Positions 45,659 through 53,475 of a DNA stretch of 64,000 nucleotides are shown here, piece after piece. Both the position numbers and the translations under genes were made by a program. The DNA comes from Haliea sp963974125 (GTDB lineage Bacteria; Pseudomonadota; Gammaproteobacteria; Pseudomonadales; Halieaceae), in the NCBI GenBank assembly GCA_963974125.1, contig CAXBCH010000023.1, positions 1 to 64,000 on the forward strand. The letters are read 5' to 3'. The notes under the pieces were generated by a model. That model made no database searches, was not told the origin of the DNA, and saw only the letters and a program-made list of their open reading frames with translations. The first letter of the stretch is position 1. The number at the start of each line of letters is the position of its first letter.

Positions 45659-46537
45659 ATGGCAGCAGCCAAAAGCAAAGCGAAAACAAAAACCAAAACA
45701 GCGGTGCGCAAGTCGCCGGTAAAAAAGGCGCCACGCAAAAAGCCTGCGGCCAGTGCGGCCAGAAAGTCGACCGCAGTGTCCACGGCAGAAAAAAAGTCGC
45801 GTGAAACTCTGGCCAAATTGAAGTCCACGGTTGAAGCCGAGAAAAAGGCATTGGCTGACGCGCGGGCACGGGTAAAAGCCGCTCGGGCGAAAGCGGATGA
45901 ACGCGGGAAAAAGGCAGCGTCGAACGCAGCTGCTCGTGCCAAGGCCCGGCTGGAAACAGCGCAGGGCAAGCTCAGGGAAACGCGTCAGCGGGTGAAGGAA
46001 ATTGTCGCTGACGCGACGCTGGTAGCCAAGCAGCTTGCGGCACAGGAAAAGATTCTCGAGAAAAAGGCGGAGTTGGCGGCCAAGGCTGAGATCGACAAAG
46101 CCCGGGCACTGGCCAAACACGCCAAGAAGTGGACTGCGCAGCGTGCGAAAGCCGACGCCACCAAGATAAAGGCACTGGAAAAGAAAGTTCTGGGACAATT
46201 ACGCGCAGCGGAAAAGAAAGCCGAGGCTGCTACCCGGAATGCCTTCAGGAAAGCTCGTACCGGTCGCAAGTCACTGGCACAGACAGCGGACACCATGGCG
46301 GAGTCTGTGGCTCCTGCAGCATCCAGGGCCAAGGCAAAAACCAGGGCAACGGCAAAAACCGCGGCCAGGAAGGCAAAGGCTGCTCCCCGGAAAGCAAAAG
46401 CTGCGCCGAAAAAGGCAAAGGCCGCAGTCGGAAAAGCGAAGGCGGCCCCCAAGCGAGCAAAGGCTGCACCCAGAAAGGCGAAAGCTGCACCTCGGAAAGC
46501 GAAAGCCACGCCGAAAGCCGCTGCCTCCGGTAGCTGA
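45659..46537 (+). CDS. AlgP/histone H1-like Lys-Ala-rich protein
   Basis: 292 residues, almost entirely Lys, Ala, Arg and Thr. N-terminal basic stretch, a central coiled-coil-like helical part (about 45-190), and a C-terminal tail of seven KAKAAP-type repeats. This matches AlgP (AlgR3) of Pseudomonas and bacterial H1-like proteins, which bind DNA and affect transcription or nucleoid packing. Composition bias makes homology hard to prove. The 200-base upstream gap has three CGTTG direct repeats at 45563, 45572 and 45583. It ends at a strong terminator. Confidence 0.75.
   Translation: MAAAKSKAKTKTKTAVRKSPVKKAPRKKPAASAARKSTAVSTAEKKSRETLAKLKSTVEAEKKALADARARVKAARAKADERGKKAASNAAARAKARLETAQGKLRETRQRVKEIVADATLVAKQLAAQEKILEKKAELAAKAEIDKARALAKHAKKWTAQRAKADATKIKALEKKVLGQLRAAEKKAEAATRNAFRKARTGRKSLAQTADTMAESVAPAASRAKAKTRATAKTAARKAKAAPRKAKAAPKKAKAAVGKAKAAPKRAKAAPRKAKAAPRKAKATPKAAASGS
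46370..46516 (+). repeat. Seven 21-base tandem repeats coding KAKAAP(R/K)
   Basis: Seven in-frame units of seven residues: KAKAAPR, KAKAAPK, KAKAAVG, KAKAAPK, RAKAAPR, KAKAAPR and KAKATPK. Units are diverged in third positions. Such tails change copy number easily and bind DNA non-specifically. Confidence 0.88.
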
Positions 46538-46553
46538 TCGGCTTCGGGCACTG

Positions 46554-46588
46554 AAAAACCCGCGCCGGCATTCCGGCGCGGGTTTTTT
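46554..46588 (+). terminator. Rho-independent terminator of the AlgP-like gene
   Basis: An 11-base perfect stem (46558-46568 with 46573-46583) with a CATT loop, followed by a run of six T (46583-46588) and preceded by five A. The A-run means it can also terminate minus-strand transcripts, so it was probably shared with convergent mobA before the intron inserted. Confidence 0.93.
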
Positions 46589-47044
46589 ATGGGTGCGCCA
46601 GGCATGGCGCGTAGCGCCTTGACGGGCGCTGTTCCGGTACACGTGGTGGTGGCCGGATGACTTGGAGGTGCAAGTCCTCTGTGGGCCCGGTAAGGGGAAC
46701 CACTAGCCGAACGGCAAGGGTGTCTACCGCGAGGTGGAATCCGAAGGAAGCTGCAGGCAAAACACTGGCCCGACGAACAGGAATCGCATAGGAGGCGGTC
46801 GCCGTGGGTGAGAAGGCCCATATCTTCAAAGCCCGATACTTGCACGGAAACGGCGGACGTAGATGCGGCGGGTATAAGTGGGAAGGTCACGCGCATTACC
46901 CTGGGAGGTCTGATGCCCTGCCATCGGCTACCGCCATTGAGAGGTGGCGGGATGGGGTATCAGAAGTCAGCAGAGGCCATAGTAGGTGGTTTACCGGCCA
47001 CTGAAGGGCTGAACATGTGGAACAGATTGGGAACCTGATTCTCG

Positions 47045-48448
47045 ATGACACTGGAAAGAGCAGACAGGGCGGTTGAAACACCGCCCCTGATCACCGGGGA
47101 GCGCGGGCAGTACCTGCGCGGTACGGCGGATCAGTGCGCGGGTGACACGGTGAGGAGGGGTTATCCCCATGAGGAGCCGATGGATGTGATGTCGGCGGTT
47201 CTGGAACGATCGAATATGCAACGGGCCTACGACCGGGTGATGCGCAACAAGGGCGCACCCGGCGTGGATGGGCTGACGGTGGCCGATCTCAAAGGTTACC
47301 TGAAGGTCCACTGGCCCCGGCATAGGCAGGAGTTGCTGGAGGGGACGTACCAGCCACAGCCAGTGCGAGCGGTAGAGATACCCAAGCCCGGTGGTGGTGT
47401 GCGCCAGTTGGGGATACCCACGGTGCTGGACCGGCTCATTCAGCAGGCACTGCATCAGGTATTGAGCCCCATGTTCGAACCGGGGTTCTCGGAATCCAGC
47501 TACGGGTTCAGGCCGGGACGGAACGCGGGTCAGGCGGTAAAGCAGGCCCGCGACTACGTTGAGGCGGGATGCCGCTGGGTAGTGGATATCGACCTTGAGG
47601 CGTTCTTCGACCGGGTCAACCACGACATGCTGATGGCACGCGTGGCGCGGCAGGTGAAGGACAAGCGGGTATTGAAACTGATACGCGGGTACCTTGAGGC
47701 GGGCATCTGCACCGGCGGACTGGTGACGGCGAGGCGGGAAGGCACCCCACAGGGTGGCCCCTTGTCACCGCTGTTATCCAACATCCTGCTGACCGATCTG
47801 GATCGGGAGCTGGGAAAGCGCGGGCACGCGTTCTGCCGCTACGCCGATGACTGCAATATCTACGTCAGGAGCGAACGGGCGGGTACGCGCGTGCTGGGAT
47901 CCATCACGCACTATCTTGAGAAGACCCTGAAGTTGAAGGTCAACCGGGAGAAGAGCGGGGTGGGCCGCCCTTGGCAGCGAAAGTTCCTCGGCTACACGGT
48001 GTGTAATCGGAGGTACAACGTTCGCCTGAGAGTTGATCCGAAGGCGGTTAAACGCCTGCGGGGCGACTTGAAGGCGATCTACCGCCGGGGCCGTGGGCGT
48101 TCGCTGGGCCGGATCATTGAAGAACTGAACCCCAAATTACGCGGATGGATCAACTACTTCCGCCATATCGGGGTCAAGCGTGTTCTGGAGGAGTTGGACG
48201 GCTGGATACGCCGTCACTTACGCCAGGTACTGTGGCTTCAATGGAAGCGGTCCTATACCCGTGCGAAGAACCTGATGCGGCTGGGGCTTGAGGAAAAGCG
48301 GGCGTGGGATAGTGCCCAGAACGGGCGCGGTCCTTGGTGGAATGCCGGCGCCTCGCACCTGAATCAAGCTCTGCCGAAGAAACTCTTTGACCGGTTAGGA
48401 CTGGTATCGCTGATAGACTATTATCACCGGCTCAAATGGGCCACATGA
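47045..48448 (+). CDS. ltrA: Group IIC intron reverse transcriptase/maturase
   Basis: 467 residues. RT blocks in order: NKGAPGVDGLTV, PKPGGGVRQLGIPTVLDR, SSYGFRPGRNAGQAV, VVDIDLEAFFDRVNHD, EGTPQGGPLSPLLSNILL, and the catalytic YADD in FCRYADDCNIYV. The maturase X region follows, with GRGPWWNAGASHLNQ at its end. There is no HNH endonuclease domain, as in class C introns. It helps the intron splice and copies it into new sites. The likely functional start may be ATG 47180 (MDVMSAV, GGAG upstream); ATG 47045 gives the longer form. Confidence 0.95.
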   Translation: MTLERADRAVETPPLITGERGQYLRGTADQCAGDTVRRGYPHEEPMDVMSAVLERSNMQRAYDRVMRNKGAPGVDGLTVADLKGYLKVHWPRHRQELLEGTYQPQPVRAVEIPKPGGGVRQLGIPTVLDRLIQQALHQVLSPMFEPGFSESSYGFRPGRNAGQAVKQARDYVEAGCRWVVDIDLEAFFDRVNHDMLMARVARQVKDKRVLKLIRGYLEAGICTGGLVTARREGTPQGGPLSPLLSNILLTDLDRELGKRGHAFCRYADDCNIYVRSERAGTRVLGSITHYLEKTLKLKVNREKSGVGRPWQRKFLGYTVCNRRYNVRLRVDPKAVKRLRGDLKAIYRRGRGRSLGRIIEELNPKLRGWINYFRHIGVKRVLEELDGWIRRHLRQVLWLQWKRSYTRAKNLMRLGLEEKRAWDSAQNGRGPWWNAGASHLNQALPKKLFDRLGLVSLIDYYHRLKWAT

Positions 48449-48520
48449 ACCGCCGTGGTACGGAACCGTATGCCCGGTGGTGTGGGAGGACGGCGGGAGC
48501 AATCCCGCCTCCTACCCGAT
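48448..48520 (+). ncRNA. Group II intron domains V and VI
   Basis: Domain V is a hairpin around 48448-48482 with a GGAACC tip. Domain VI (48484-48517) pairs GGG/CCC, AGGA/TCCT and GGCGGG/CCCGCC around an AGCAAT loop, and leaves one bulged A at 48514. That A is seven bases from the 3' end, the usual branch-point position for lariat splicing. Confidence 0.85.
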
Positions 48521-48531
48521 CCGCACAAGTC

Positions 48532-49107
48532 TCACGCTTGTGTCAGTATTTCGTTGTGATTGTCGAAAGCGCTACCGGCATCCGCAAACTCCACGCTGAC
48601 ACAGCGCAGTTGTGCATGCCAGCCCCGTACAGAGCGGCCACCGCCTGCCAGATAGCCGGGCAGGCTGGCCAGACAGCGCCGTCGCAGCAGGGTGTGCAGA
48701 TAGTGATGCTGGCCCCTGGCGGTGGCATAGGCGAGGTCACAGGAATCCGGCTGGGCTGCCAGGGCGCGCTGTAGACGCGCAGCCAGATCCAGTGGCAGAT
48801 CCGGTGTGTCACAGGGAACCACCAGCAGGAATTCTTCAGCGGGATCCGACGGTAAAGCATCCAATCCCGCCAGTGGTCCCTGGAAACAGGACAGGCGATC
48901 ACTGAACACCCGGTCGGCATAGCCAGCATAGGCGGCGAGGTTGCGATTGCAGCTGATCTGCAGGTGACAGGTCTGCTGTCGAAGCCGTTCGCTGACCCAG
49001 GCGACCAGCGGCCTGCCTTGCCAGTCCAGCAAGCCCTTGTCGCGTCCGCCGCTGCGGCGTCCAGCGCCGCCCGCAAGAATCAGGCCGCCGCACTGGGGGG
49101 TTTGCAT
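48532..49107 (-). CDS. mobA: Molybdenum cofactor guanylyltransferase
   Basis: 191 residues. N-terminal nucleotide-binding LILAGGAGRRSGGRDKGLL and the acidic PCDTPDLP motif. It attaches GMP to molybdopterin to form the bis-MGD cofactor of enzymes such as nitrate or formate dehydrogenases, none of which lie in the window. ATG at 49107; GTG at 49116 is an alternative. The stop codon is 11 bases from the end of the group IIC intron. A small CACAAG/CTTGTG repeat spans the stop. Confidence 0.92.
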   Translation of the reverse strand: MQTPQCGGLILAGGAGRRSGGRDKGLLDWQGRPLVAWVSERLRQQTCHLQISCNRNLAAYAGYADRVFSDRLSCFQGPLAGLDALPSDPAEEFLLVVPCDTPDLPLDLAARLQRALAAQPDSCDLAYATARGQHHYLHTLLRRRCLASLPGYLAGGGRSVRGWHAQLRCVSVEFADAGSAFDNHNEILTQA

Positions 49108-49195
49108 GCGACTCACTTGTTTTGTCCTCTGTTTGCGGTTCTTGCCGGCGCCGGGCTGTGGGATAATCCGCGCCTTGGCAATGGTAACCGATTCT

Positions 49196-49894
49196 ATGAC
49201 CAGCATCCTCGCAGTTGATACGTCCACAGAAGCCTGTTCAGTGGCACTGTACCGTGAAGGCGAAGTGACGGCACTGCATGAATTTGCACCGCGGCGGCAC
49301 AACCAGCTGTTGCTCGCCATGTTGCGTGAACTCATGCCTTCCGGTCCTGCAGCGCTGGATGCGGTCGCCTACGGGTGCGGCCCGGGCTCGTTCACCGGGT
49401 TGCGCATTACCGCCAGTGCGGTGCAGGGCCTGTGTTTCGCGACCGGCCTGCCGGCATTGCCTGTCTCGACGTTGAGCTGCCAGGTCTACGGGGCCATGCG
49501 TCTGGGGCAGGCAGGGGAGGGGGATTGCGTCCTCAGTACCCTGGATGCCCATATTGGTGAACTGTACTGGGCACTCTACCGGATCGATGGCAACCGCGCC
49601 GTGGAGGTCAGCGCAGCACAGGCAACGAAGCCCCCAGGGCTGGCACCGTCTGGCGGCGGCCCACTGGTCGTGATCGGCAGCGGGTTACAATATCGGGACG
49701 CCATGCCCCCTGCTGTTGCCGCTCGTTTCAGTGCCGAGTATCCGCAGCTGCTGCCTGCAGCCCGGGACTTGCTGCCGGAGGCGCTCCGCGCCCTGCAGGG
49801 GCAGCGAGTGCAAAGCGCGGAACAGGTGTGCCCGGTGTACGTGCGCGACGAGATCAGCTGGAAAAAGCTGGCCGAGCAGGGGCCGCGAACATGA
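49196..49894 (+). CDS. tsaB: tRNA threonylcarbamoyladenosine biosynthesis protein TsaB
   Basis: 232 residues, ASKHA fold without a full active site: ILAVDTSTEACSVAL, then GCGPGSFTGLRI. TsaB works with TsaD and TsaE to make t6A37 in tRNA. ATG 49196 gives the standard N terminus; ATG 49181 is also in frame. Divergent from mobA. Its stop overlaps uppP (ATGA). Confidence 0.94.
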   Translation: MTSILAVDTSTEACSVALYREGEVTALHEFAPRRHNQLLLAMLRELMPSGPAALDAVAYGCGPGSFTGLRITASAVQGLCFATGLPALPVSTLSCQVYGAMRLGQAGEGDCVLSTLDAHIGELYWALYRIDGNRAVEVSAAQATKPPGLAPSGGGPLVVIGSGLQYRDAMPPAVAARFSAEYPQLLPAARDLLPEALRALQGQRVQSAEQVCPVYVRDEISWKKLAEQGPRT

Positions 49895-50694
49895 CGGAAT
49901 GGCTGCAGGCCCTGCTGCTGGCCCTGGTCCAGGGCATCACCGAATTCTTGCCCATCTCCAGTTCGGCACACCTGGTGATTCCGGCTCTGTTGCTCGGTTG
50001 GGATGACCAGGGTCTCGCCTTCGATGTTGCCGTGCATGTGGGGACTCTGCTGGCGGTGGTGCTGTATTACCGTCGCGAGCTGCTGCAAATGACGGCCAGC
50101 TGCGCCGGCCTGTTGCGCGGACAAGCCGTAAACGACGATGTTCGGCTGGTCATGTACCTCGCCCTGGCCACGGTGCCGGTCGTTATTGTTGGATTTCTGG
50201 CGGACGAATTTATCGAGACCCGGCTGCGCACCCTGCCGGTGATTGCGACTACCACGCTGGTGTTCGGACTGTTGCTGGGTCTGGCGGACTGGCGTGCGCG
50301 CAGCGGGGCACCGGCACGATCGCTGGCGGCGGGCGTGGCCCTGCTGATTGGTCTGGCGCAGGCCCTGGCCCCCGTGCCCGGCGTATCCCGCTCCGGCATC
50401 ACCATTAGCGCCGGCCTGCTACTGGGCCTGGACCGCGCCACCGCGGCGCGCTTCGCCTTCCTGCTGTCGATCCCGGTGATCGCCGGCGCGGGATTGCTGA
50501 AAGGTCTGCAGCTGGCACAGCAAAGCGCCCCTGTGGACTGGCTGCTGCTGGCGGTGTCGGCGCTGGTGGCGGCGGTGACCGCTTATGCCTGTATCAGCCT
50601 GTTCCTGCGCCTGCTTGAGCGCCTGGGTCTGATGCCCTTCGTCTACTACCGTATCGCGCTCGCTGGTCTGCTGTATGCGCTCTGGCTACTCTAG
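49891..50694 (+). CDS. uppP: Undecaprenyl-diphosphatase UppP (BacA)
   Basis: 267 residues, about eight membrane helices. Conserved motifs QGITEFLPISSSAHL and PGVSRSGITI form the active site. It recycles undecaprenyl pyrophosphate for peptidoglycan and other surface polymers; overexpression is known to give bacitracin resistance. Translationally coupled to tsaB. Confidence 0.96.
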   Translation: MTEWLQALLLALVQGITEFLPISSSAHLVIPALLLGWDDQGLAFDVAVHVGTLLAVVLYYRRELLQMTASCAGLLRGQAVNDDVRLVMYLALATVPVVIVGFLADEFIETRLRTLPVIATTTLVFGLLLGLADWRARSGAPARSLAAGVALLIGLAQALAPVPGVSRSGITISAGLLLGLDRATAARFAFLLSIPVIAGAGLLKGLQLAQQSAPVDWLLLAVSALVAAVTAYACISLFLRLLERLGLMPFVYYRIALAGLLYALWLL

Positions 50695-50742
50695 CCATGG
50701 CTGTGCTGACCGTTGTTTCCCCGGATCGAGGTTTTTTCATCC

Positions 50743-52050
50743 ATGACACCGCAACAGTTCAATAGTGATCTTCTGGCATTTCTCACTGCAGCGACCACGC
50801 CGTTCCACGCTGTGGCCGCGCTTGTCGGCAGGCTGGAAGCCGCGGGATTTACCCGCTTGCCGGCGGAGGGTGAATGGAATCTGCAACCGGGGCAGTGCTG
50901 CTACCTGACCCGCAATGACAGCTCCCTGCTCGCGTTCACGGTCGGATCGGATTCCGCTCCCGAAACCGGCATGCGCATGGTCGGTGCGCACACGGACAGC
51001 CCCTGCCTGATGGTCAAGCCCGCGCCCGAGAAGCAGCGCTCGGGCTACTTTCAGCTCGGTGTGGAGGTCTACGGCGGTGCCCTGTTGAACCCCTGGTTTG
51101 ATCGCGACCTGTCGCTGGCGGGCCGGGTCAGTTTCGCGGACGCAGAGGGGGCGCTGCACACCGCGCTGGTGGATTTTCGGCGCCCGCTGGCCGTCATTCC
51201 CAGCCTGGCCATTCACCTGGACCGGGAGGCCAACCAGTCCCGCAGCATCAACCCGCAAACCGATATCCTGCCTATCCTGGCGCTGCAGGCTGACACCTCG
51301 GTGCCCGATTTTCGCAGCCTGTTGCGCCAGCGCCTGCTGGAAGAACATCCGGACTGCGGTGTCGACAGGGTACTGGACTACGAGCTGTGTTTTTACGACA
51401 GCCAGCGTCCGGCCCTGGTGGGGCTGCGGGAGGAGTTTGTCGCCTCGGCGCGGCTGGACAATCTGCTGAGCTGTTTTGCAGGGCTCCAGGCCCTGCTGCA
51501 GTCTGATCGCCGCCGCAGCTGCCTGCTGGTCTGCAACGATCACGAGGAGGTGGGCAGCCAGTCCAGCTCCGGTGCCCAGGGGCCGATGCTGTTGTCGACC
51601 CTGCGCCGCATCGCCGGCAGCGAGGAGCGGCTGGGCCAGCTGGTGCAGAACTCGATGATGATCTCTGCCGACAATGCCCACGGCATCCATCCGAACTATG
51701 CCGACAAGCACGACGACAATCACGGCCCGCGGCTCAACGGCGGTCCGGTGATCAAGGTCAACGCCAACCAGCGCTATGCCACCAACGCCGAAACCGCCGG
51801 CCTCTACCGTCTGCTGGCGGCGCAGGAGGAGGTTCCGGTGCAGAGCTTCGTGGTGCGCAGTGACATGGGCTGCGGCAGCACGATCGGCCCGATCACCGCC
51901 GGTGGTACCGGCATCCGCACCCTGGACATCGGCGTGCCGACCTTTGCCATGCATTCCATCCGCGAACTGGCCGGCAGCGAGGATGCCTGCAACCTGGGCC
52001 GGGTGCTGCGTCGCTTCTACAATCACCCCGGTTCGCTGGCGCCGGTCTGA
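50743..52050 (+). CDS. apeB: M18 family aminopeptidase
   Basis: 435 residues of the aspartyl aminopeptidase family. Metal-site motifs are VGAHTDSPCL, NDHEEVGSQSSSGA, SADNAHGIHPNY and MHSIRELAG. It removes N-terminal acidic or other residues in the cytoplasm using zinc. I chose ATG at 50743; a TTG ten codons upstream is less likely. Confidence 0.93.
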   Translation: MTPQQFNSDLLAFLTAATTPFHAVAALVGRLEAAGFTRLPAEGEWNLQPGQCCYLTRNDSSLLAFTVGSDSAPETGMRMVGAHTDSPCLMVKPAPEKQRSGYFQLGVEVYGGALLNPWFDRDLSLAGRVSFADAEGALHTALVDFRRPLAVIPSLAIHLDREANQSRSINPQTDILPILALQADTSVPDFRSLLRQRLLEEHPDCGVDRVLDYELCFYDSQRPALVGLREEFVASARLDNLLSCFAGLQALLQSDRRRSCLLVCNDHEEVGSQSSSGAQGPMLLSTLRRIAGSEERLGQLVQNSMMISADNAHGIHPNYADKHDDNHGPRLNGGPVIKVNANQRYATNAETAGLYRLLAAQEEVPVQSFVVRSDMGCGSTIGPITAGGTGIRTLDIGVPTFAMHSIRELAGSEDACNLGRVLRRFYNHPGSLAPV

Positions 52051-52109
52051 AATAGCCAGCCGCCCGCTGAGGCGCTAGAATCCCACGCTTTTACCAGATC
52101 GGGGCAATC

Positions 52110-53117
52110 ATGAGCAAACAACGCGTTCTCACTGGCATTACCACCACCGGCACCCCCCACCTCGGCAACTATGTAGGCGCGATACGTCCCGCGATTGCCG
52201 CTTCCAACGCTGCCGACACGGAGTCGTTCCTGTTCCTGGCGGACTACCACGCCCTGATCAAGTGCCAGGATCCGGCGGTGGTGCGCCAGTCCAGCAAGGA
52301 GATTGCCGCCACCTGGCTGGCGCTGGGGCTGGATACCGAGCGTGCGGTATTCTATCGGCAGTCGGATATCCCGGAGATCACCGAGCTGACCTGGATCCTC
52401 TGCTGCAGTGCTGCCAAGGGCCTGATGAACCGCGCCCACGCCTACAAGGCCGCGGTCCAGGCCAATGAGGAAGCGGGGGAGGATCCGGACTTCGGGGTGA
52501 CCATGGGCCTGTTCAGCTATCCGGTGCTGATGGCGGCCGACATTCTCATGTTCGGCGCCCACAAAGTGCCCGTGGGCCGCGACCAGATCCAGCATGTGGA
52601 AATGGCCCGCGACATCGCCCAGCGCTTCAACCACAACTTCGCCCCCCTGTTCACCCTGCCCGAGGCCGAGGTCGAGGACCACGTGGCAGTGCTCGCGGGC
52701 CTGGACGGGCGCAAGATGAGCAAGAGCTACAACAACACCATTCCCCTGTTCCTGCCGGAGAAGCAGCTGCGCAAGGCGATCAACAAGATCAAGACCAACC
52801 TGCTCGAGCCCGGCGAGCCCAAGGACCCGGACGACTCCACCGTATTCCAGATCTGGTCCGCCTTCGCCTCAACGGAAGAAACCGCGCGCATGCGCCGCGA
52901 GTTCGAGCAGGGTATCGCCTGGGGCGAAGCCAAGAAGCAGCTGTTTGAACTGGTCAACGATACCCTCACAACTGCCCGCGAGCGCTATCTCCAGCTGATG
53001 GACGACCCGGCCCACATCGAGCAGGTCCTTCAGCGCGGCGCCGAGCGGGCGCGGGCGTTCAGTACGCCGCTGTTAGCCCAAGTTCGGGAGGCCGTTGGAA
53101 TCGCGCCGATGAGGTAA
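52110..53117 (+). CDS. trpS: Tryptophanyl-tRNA synthetase
   Basis: 335 residues, class Ic synthetase. The HIGH equivalent is in TGTPHLGNYVGA, the KMSKS loop is GRKMSKSYNN, and GRDQIQHVEMARDIA is typical. It charges tRNA-Trp. GGGG lies upstream of the ATG. The gene is followed by the palindromic element at 53131-53448. Confidence 0.97.
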   Translation: MSKQRVLTGITTTGTPHLGNYVGAIRPAIAASNAADTESFLFLADYHALIKCQDPAVVRQSSKEIAATWLALGLDTERAVFYRQSDIPEITELTWILCCSAAKGLMNRAHAYKAAVQANEEAGEDPDFGVTMGLFSYPVLMAADILMFGAHKVPVGRDQIQHVEMARDIAQRFNHNFAPLFTLPEAEVEDHVAVLAGLDGRKMSKSYNNTIPLFLPEKQLRKAINKIKTNLLEPGEPKDPDDSTVFQIWSAFASTEETARMRREFEQGIAWGEAKKQLFELVNDTLTTARERYLQLMDDPAHIEQVLQRGAERARAFSTPLLAQVREAVGIAPMR

Positions 53118-53137
53118 GTTTACTGTCGTTGGTGGTC

Positions 53138-53261
53138 GCGGGCTTTTTGGTCCTGTCTGGACCCGCTCGGGCCATCCATGGTCGCTCGTTCTTCGACACA
53201 CCCGATAAAGCGGGGTGGGCTCTCCTGTCTCAGACGGTCCAGCCAGGACCAAAACGCCCGC
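53138..53261. repeat. Left hairpin of the palindromic element
   Basis: Arms 53138-53163 and 53236-53261 pair at 24 of 26 positions around a 72-base loop. The loop holds CCATCCATGG and the sequence shared with the right hairpin, plus about 26 bases (53198-53223) missing from the right copy. Confidence 0.88.
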
Positions 53262-53278
53262 TCCCTCGCACCACGGCA

Positions 53279-53309
53279 CGTAATTCCTCGCGCCTCCGGG
53301 AGAATTACG
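53279..53309. repeat. Central hairpin of the palindromic element
   Basis: CGTAATTC (53279-53286) pairs with GAATTACG (53302-53309) around a 15-base GC-rich loop, close to the centre of symmetry of the element. Confidence 0.8.
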
Positions 53310-53325
53310 CACCATGCCTGCCAGA

Positions 53326-53439
53326 GGCCTCGGGGGCTGGAGGGGCTTTGCCGGACCGTTCGAGACAGGACGTCGAGAAACGAGCGTCCATGGATGGACT
53401 TGCAGCGTGTCCGGCAAAGCCCCTCCAGTTCCCGAGGCC
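53326..53439. repeat. Right hairpin of the palindromic element
   Basis: Arms 53326-53356 and 53409-53439 pair over all 31 positions if two G-T pairs are allowed, around a 52-base loop. The two non-Watson-Crick positions are both G-U in the plus-strand RNA, as expected if the plus-strand transcript folds. Confidence 0.88.
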
Positions 53440-53475
53440 GGTCGCACCGTAACCAAAGTTGGGATAAGCCCCGGG

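Larger units (their letters stand above)
46593..48520 (+). mobile_element. Group IIC intron, apparently complete
   Basis: About 1928 bases. The 5' end is GTGCGCC at 46593, the group II consensus start, nine bases after the terminator stem. The first 450 bases contain no gene and should be the ribozyme core (domain I to IV). A reverse transcriptase gene fills domain IV. Domain V and VI follow, and the 3' end is CCTACCCGAT at 48520. The RT type, lack of endonuclease domain and insertion after a terminator all fit class C. Both ends and the ORF are intact, so it may be active. Confidence 0.88.
53131..53448. repeat. Intergenic multi-hairpin palindromic element
   Basis: The whole gap between convergent trpS and the TonB receptor is self-complementary. 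Two large hairpins (53138-53261 and 53326-53439) flank a central small one (53279-53309). The loops of the two large hairpins carry inverted copies of the same sequences: 53172-53197 matches the complement of 53372-53397 at 23 of 26 bases, and 53224-53240 matches the complement of 53353-53369 at 15 of 17. The element is roughly symmetric about 53291. No protein family is recognisable on either strand. It could be a folded RNA, a terminator complex or a non-autonomous mobile repeat. Confidence 0.85.

Noticed and set aside
46370..46516. Tandem 21-base repeats as a possible CRISPR or minisatellite
   Set aside because: There are no spacers, and every unit codes KAKAAP in frame inside the AlgP-like protein.
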